Source: Litomosoides sigmodontis
Lineage: Eukaryota; Nematoda; Chromadorea; Rhabditida; Onchocercidae
Reading direction: 5' to 3'
Length of the DNA: 64,000 nucleotides
Assembly (NCBI GenBank): GCA_963070105.1
Contig: OY718807.1
Coordinates: 1,379,001 to 1,443,000 of the forward strand
The notes beneath the pieces are model-generated. The model had not been told where the DNA came from. It saw only the letters and a list, made by a program, of their open reading frames with translations, and did no database searches. Positions within the stretch are counted from its first letter, which is position 1. Each line of letters starts with the position of its first letter. Positions 58,589 to 64,000 of this stretch are shown piece after piece. The translations under genes and the position numbers were made by a program.

Positions 58589-61500
58589 TCAATAGAAATC
58601 GCTTTCCACCTCAGCTTCAGTTTCTCCGGGCGATGGTAAGCAAACAGGTGGGTCAGCTTGTCCAGTTTTCCGAAACTGATGAATTGCCGCTATAATAAAG
58701 GACTCTCATGATGCATGCTCTTTTTCAAATTTACTCTTTTTTTTTTACTCCGGATGACACACCAGGACTTATTATGAGCAGAAACACTATTTTACACACA
58801 AATAATTAATTGTAGATTAATTTCATCTTATAATTCAACATATTGTATTGGTCCAGCTGACAATCAATTTTCATTGGTTTACATCTAGGGAAACTTAATG
58901 CTACAAAAATCTTAAAAGTCATGCCAGAATTTATTCCATTCTAGATCTTAGAAGCAAAAGGCAACATTAACTAAATTTTTACTTCTAAAATTACAACTGC
59001 ATGTTCATCACTTGCAACTGAATTATAGTAGAGATGAAAAAGAGTTTCTTAGCAGTAACAGCACACAGTATCTACTTTGAAAGAGTAGCAAGTTTAACAT
59101 AGAAGCAGAAATAAAAAGCTGCCAAAGTTAATTTTTTCTCTTTATGAAAATCTTCAGCACCGCTCATAAAGAAGCGAATAATCCAAATGCTTGTTTCTCA
59201 CCTTATTCTATGAGTAATCTCGAAAGAAATGTTTACTATAATAGCTATTTTACTATATCAAACGAAAATGAGCAGAATAAAATATGGCTAACATTGAAAC
59301 TGACATTGCGCGACTCTGAGTATGCATTTTTAATATTAAATCTTTATTCAGTTTAAAATTAAACAGCAAAGTGTCAACGCCAACAAGAACAGCAAAAAGA
59401 ATCAACCTACCTAAGAATCCATCTTTATTCACAGCTCCAACAAATGTATCCAACATACACAACATGCATTCGATTACACCTTCATTTTCGATTGGTGCAA
59501 CTAGTGGTATGCGTCCCCTATCATCCTAAAACAAAAAAAGAAAGAATAACATGAAAATATGCAATAGGATTGAAGAGCTATAGTTTTTATTCAATCCCTT
59601 AAAATCAAACTTTTTTCGATTTAGACACAGTGTAGCATGAATGATAAAAGTTTTGTTATCAAAATTTCAAAGCCATCAATGAGCATGAAATCTGTAATTT
59701 GCAAACGCAAGTGCGTTAGATAGATGTCCACAACAAAATAACAAGGCACACATGTTGCCAAAGGAAAGAAACTAGAAACAAAAAAAAGTCACAATTCTCC
59801 CCATCTCTCTGCGGTTAATTGAGTGGCACGTCAATAAACCGAAAAACAAACCCATTAAATGAGCCCCCAGGAATTAGTCGATCAGCATACCTAATGGTAA
59901 AAAATAACTGGGAGCACTGAAATCTCCAGAAAGCAAAGATTATTTTATGAGTAAGGAGTTTGTTCTGAAAATCGATGCTTCATTTTCAACGAAGGCTTTT
60001 ACCGAATACTGCTTTATTGCAATCTCACCACTTACCATTAGTGATAAAGAGTAGGATGTAATTTTTAATATATTACGAATAAGTGTGATCATTCCCGCTT
60101 TACAAGCCAAATGCAGAATACTGAAAACAAGGAAAGGTGAGGAGAGCTATTAAATATATCTAAACAATATTTCTCTTAGCACATTACTTTATAAAACAAA
60201 TATTGGAAGTTCTGAAGGATTAGATGCTTCAAAAAAACTAAGCTGAAAAGTTGCTATCACTTAACATCGCTTTCGATTTTTCTAAAATATAAAAACCAAC
60301 GTTTGCTTCTGATTATTTTGAAAATTAATAATATGTTCTGCATGCCCACTAGCAGAAACCGGTTTAACGTGGTTCAGCAAATAAACTGCTCCCATTTCAT
60401 TACCAGCCATACATGCGTGATGAAAAACAGTATTACCGACTATATCAATTGCCTCCAATAATGCAGCTTGTTCAATTAACATACCTGAAAAGGTGCCCGA
60501 CTTACAGTTTACCAATCGCTTTCCCTTCCTGAATTCTGAACTGATTGGTAAATTATTGTTGCTCAACCTGCGTAACAGCTTACTGAATCTGTTGAAAATT
60601 TTCAAAACTATATCCACATTACTTTTGGCAAATTCCTTGTTATCAATACTCCACAAAACGTTCAACTTGAATAAATAATAAAAAGATTCCAACCGATAAT
60701 TTCAAGCGCATGACCGGGATCATGGCAACTTGCAGCTGCCATCAGCGGAGTTATATGAAATACATCAATAGCAGAAGGATCGGCTCCAGCAATGAGTAAT
60801 GTAGATGCAACTTTTGCATAACCTTGTTGTGCTGCGTGATGTAAAGCTGTACGACCATAAACATCGGTTGCTTTTGCATATTCCATATTTATTTGTAATA
60901 AGAACTGAAAAAAGTATACAAAACAATGCTACAAACTCGCAACGTACTGTATTTGAAAACTTTGAAATAAAACCGTAGTTTCGTCGTTAAAAAAGTGTTA
61001 GAAATTCAACACGTATTGCAAACAAAATTATGCAAAACTTTATCTTGCACTAAAAGAAAATTTATGCGGTTTTTTTCTTCCTTCAGAAATCAAATTACGC
61101 AAACTAAGCGAATATATGCGAAACTGAACCAACTAAAATTGCAATCGGGAACGATATTACGTTAAAATTAATAAACAAATAATACTTCTGCCGAGAAAAA
61201 GGAAACGCTTATATCACCTGACACGCCTCAATGCGACCACAAGATGCTGCCAGTATTGTAGCCACACTCCGATTCGTATCTTTATTAGCATCGTGAAGAA
61301 TATGCAAGACACATTCATTACCTTCCACAGCAGCCCAATCGAAACAGGTTAACCCCATAAAATCCGATGTTTCCTTTACACCATTTGTTAGCAAATAATT
61401 GACAGTTGCTGAATCACCTATAATATTAATAGCTTAACGCGTTAAGAAAAGTTGGAAAATATGACTGGACTATCACACCTTTTACGTTATCAACTGCACT

Positions 61501-64000
61501 GATCGAAATAACTTTCCAAAGCAGATGGTGATGGCAAACAGAACAAAATACGACGTCGCTGAAGCGGCACTAAATTTTAGACTTCACAGCGTTCCAAAAT
61601 GCAGAAAATTAACCCGATCTTGCTGCAATATGAAATGGCGTAACACCGTTGCAATCTGCTGATTTGAAATCAGCGCCTTTATCAACCAATTCCTTGCACA
61701 AAAGTTCGTTCCGCAAACTGCAAGCCCTGTGCATTAAACCACGGCCATTTTTATCGAATAATTTTACATCACTTTTTGGTAGTAATGTAAGAAAGCAATC
61801 CAAGAAACCATTTGAAATCGCAAGCATAATGGGTGTCCTAAAACAAAAATACAGTATGGTAGGCAAAAAATCCGCCGCTTAATATCCAATAAATATTCAA
61901 TTCAGACCACAAAATTAAAGATTTAAAAAAAATTCAATTTTTCCCCTAATCCACCACTTTTAAACTACTGATATCAGTGAATTTCTCTTAAAAAAATTTT
62001 AGGGAAGGTGTAAGCTACAACACATTTAAATTGTCGACAATCGAAAAAATTTTCAAACCTTGATAAAGAATCTAAAACGTTAATATCTTTTTCTCTGAGA
62101 AGTTGTACAGCAAGAGAAATGCAAATGGTTCTTCCACACGCAGCTGCAGCATGCAACGGTGTCATACCAAAACAATCTTTCCGCAACAATGCACGCTTTC
62201 TAATTGCTGTTCGCAGAAGGATATCTACACACCGTTGATAACCTGGAGAAAGTTTAGATTTCCTAACCATCAAGCGGAACTTTCGTATTTTGAAAGCCTT
62301 ACATTTTGTAATGCAGTTCATAAAATCATTCCAAAAGAGAGAACTCAAATTCTGTAGATCATAAAATTATGTTTTTCTAAAGTCAAGCATTAAGTTGTTA
62401 TGAAATTTCATAAAAGCAATAGAAGTGGGGTTAACATGGAATTTTTTTGCGCAATAAAGGATTAACCACCAGGTTTACAACTGAACTATATACGACATAA
62501 TGAACCAAGCTCCCTAATTAATGGTGCATACTCCACTTCAATCTGAAGTTAGGTGCTGACACGCATTAATCTACAAAACAACTTATTTTTAACGATTTAC
62601 TCAACTATTGCATCACTAGACCCGTCTTGGAAAAGAATAGTTAATTGAATAGCAGAAACGATGTGACAGATATAGTAGAAGAAACTTTATATATTTGTAA
62701 TACAGAAAATGCTTATTATTAGTATCATAATTCATGATGTCAGTGGACGACAAAAGTGGAAATACCCACCACCTGACATGGCATAATGAATAGGAATACG
62801 TTCCAGTGAATCCATTTCGAGGCCTATGGTGTTACCAATTTTTGTTGTTTGTTCCTTATCAAGCATCATTGAACGTGCATGATAAAAAGCTAGTAGTTTT
62901 TGTAAAAGTTGGGCATGATTATAGCGAGCTGCTATATGGTAAAGTGTAAGATGATAAGGACGGCGGGATGATGGAACAGTGACATCGGACATTGCGTCTA
63001 TTAACTGAAAATTTATTCGATTTAAACATTTTTTCAAAGGGTATTCCAGTCTTCAATTTCAAATGAACACAACTACTAATACAACACTTGTGTAGTATTC
63101 GATCAGTGAGTACTGAACTCAACATTAGAACAAATTTTTCGCTGGCTCTAAGATTAAGTAAACAGACTACTCATTACTTGAAACATTGAAACATGAAGGA
63201 ATTGTGCAGTCTAATGTATCTGTAGTAGGTATTAAGATTAAGGCTGCGCAGTTCAACTACGGTAAAAGTAATAGATTTAATCTATCGGCAAAAACTAATC
63301 ATCTAAAAATCAAAAACAATCAAAACCCCATCTAGACTCATAAGTGATGTTAAGTGAAACAAAAAAGGTACTTGTCGGGGATAAAACAACAGGCATTTGA
63401 AACTTACAAGTAAGACTGCCTCTAGGTTTCCAGCTTTAACCGCATAATGAACGGGAAGAAAACCCGATTTGTCCCTAACTTGCACAACTGCATCATGGGC
63501 ACGTAACAATATTTTGGCACTCTGAAAATCTATGCGCTAGATTTGCTAAACCAAACATGTTAGGAAAATTTTTTGCTTAGACTAGGATTTCCATATCCAT
63601 ACATCCTCTGCATACTTCCACAATACTTTATGGCATCGGCGAAACTACCTCTGCTGTTTATGCTTTCAAATCAAATTATTTGAAGGTACTACGGGAAAAA
63701 AACTAACAATTAATGCGAGATCTGAAGGTGACTGAACAGCATAATGTAGTGGAGTATATCCTAATTGATCTTGTTCATTCGCATGAGCACCTGCAGCCAG
63801 CAATCTCTGGATAGCATGAAAGAAACCACTTCTCGCAGCATAATGTAAAGCAGAACAACCTTTGCAATCTACTTTTGACGTCAAAATACTGGTTGAAAGC
63901 AAATAATCAATCACAAATTCGCTGAAAGACATAAGAGGCAGTTCAAAAATTTCCTCGGAAGAAAAAAACGAGGAGCAGTTCACCAAATCATTTAATGGAA
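58589..64000 (-). CDS. Large ankyrin-repeat protein, ANKRD28/44/52-like (5' end outside window)
   Basis: Eleven phase-consistent exons run from the right edge: about 63921 (or the edge)-63708, 63521-63408, 63004-62770, 62242-62059, 61837-61614, 61417-61218, 60904-60694, 60484-60301, 60120-60036, 59525-59411 and 58689-58589 (stop). They encode about 560 residues of tandem ankyrin repeats: CKGCSALHYAARSGFF, LGYTPLHYAVQ, KSGFLPVHYAVKAGN, FGMTPLHAAAACG, NGRGLMHRACSLRN, YGRTALHHAAQQGY, VGNTVFHHACMAGN and QTILHLACKAGM. After a final degenerate repeat comes an acidic tail (PSPGETEAEVESDFY). Repeat order, the RDK-G-HYA-KAGN block and the closing APIENEGVIECMLCMLDT block fit the ANKRD28/44/52 subunits, which target protein phosphatase 6. 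Some repeats are eroded (for example MGLTCFDWAAVEGN), so another long ankyrin protein remains possible. Confidence 0.85.

Overview
The window looks like nuclear DNA of a parasitic nematode, most likely a clade III spirurid or filarial worm. This is inferred from strongly AT-rich non-coding DNA, introns with nematode-type acceptors (TTTCAG, TTTTAG, TTTAAG), likely spliced-leader acceptors just upstream of start codons, and family content that includes a transthyretin-like secreted protein. No species can be named from the sequence alone. Nearly all genes are split by introns, so I rebuilt them exon by exon and checked that reading phase carries across each junction. Lengths and phases close for most exons; exceptions are stated.

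Layout. 1-3.9 kb: a plus-strand TMEM256/DUF423 membrane protein (2423-3095), a coding-like repeat inside an inverted repeat, and a stop-broken reading frame (3371-3823). 3.9-17.4 kb, minus strand, in transcription order: a discoidin-domain receptor (DDR) whose kinase domain looks catalytically dead (17018-9849), ribosomal protein uS7/RPS5 (8330-6732), and O-phosphoseryl-tRNA(Sec) selenium transferase SEPSECS (5836-3888). A 292-bp foldback element lies between the DDR and RPS5 genes. 17.4-39.6 kb: about 22 kb with no supportable gene, holding two very large TTA microsatellites (18287-18634 grading into higher-order repeats, and 32461-33381, about 307 units) and several GA/TC tracts. 39.6-43.7 kb: a twelve-exon minus-strand gene of unknown function.

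46.8-56.4 kb holds three small secreted-protein genes: a 94-residue peptide-precursor-like gene (plus), a transthyretin-like protein (plus) and a two-module sushi/CCP protein (minus). From 58.6 kb to the right edge runs the 3' part of a large ankyrin-repeat protein (minus), most like the ANKRD28/44/52 regulatory subunits of protein phosphatase 6. Its 5' end lies outside the window.

The genes do not form one pathway. RPS5 and SEPSECS share a translation theme. The DDR gene, the secreted cluster and the ankyrin gene point to cell-surface, extracellular and phosphatase-scaffold roles. The observations most worth following are the DDR pseudokinase, the unannotated small secreted peptide gene, the unknown twelve-exon gene, the perfect 73-bp duplication at the RPS5 5' end, the foldback element and the extreme TTA arrays.
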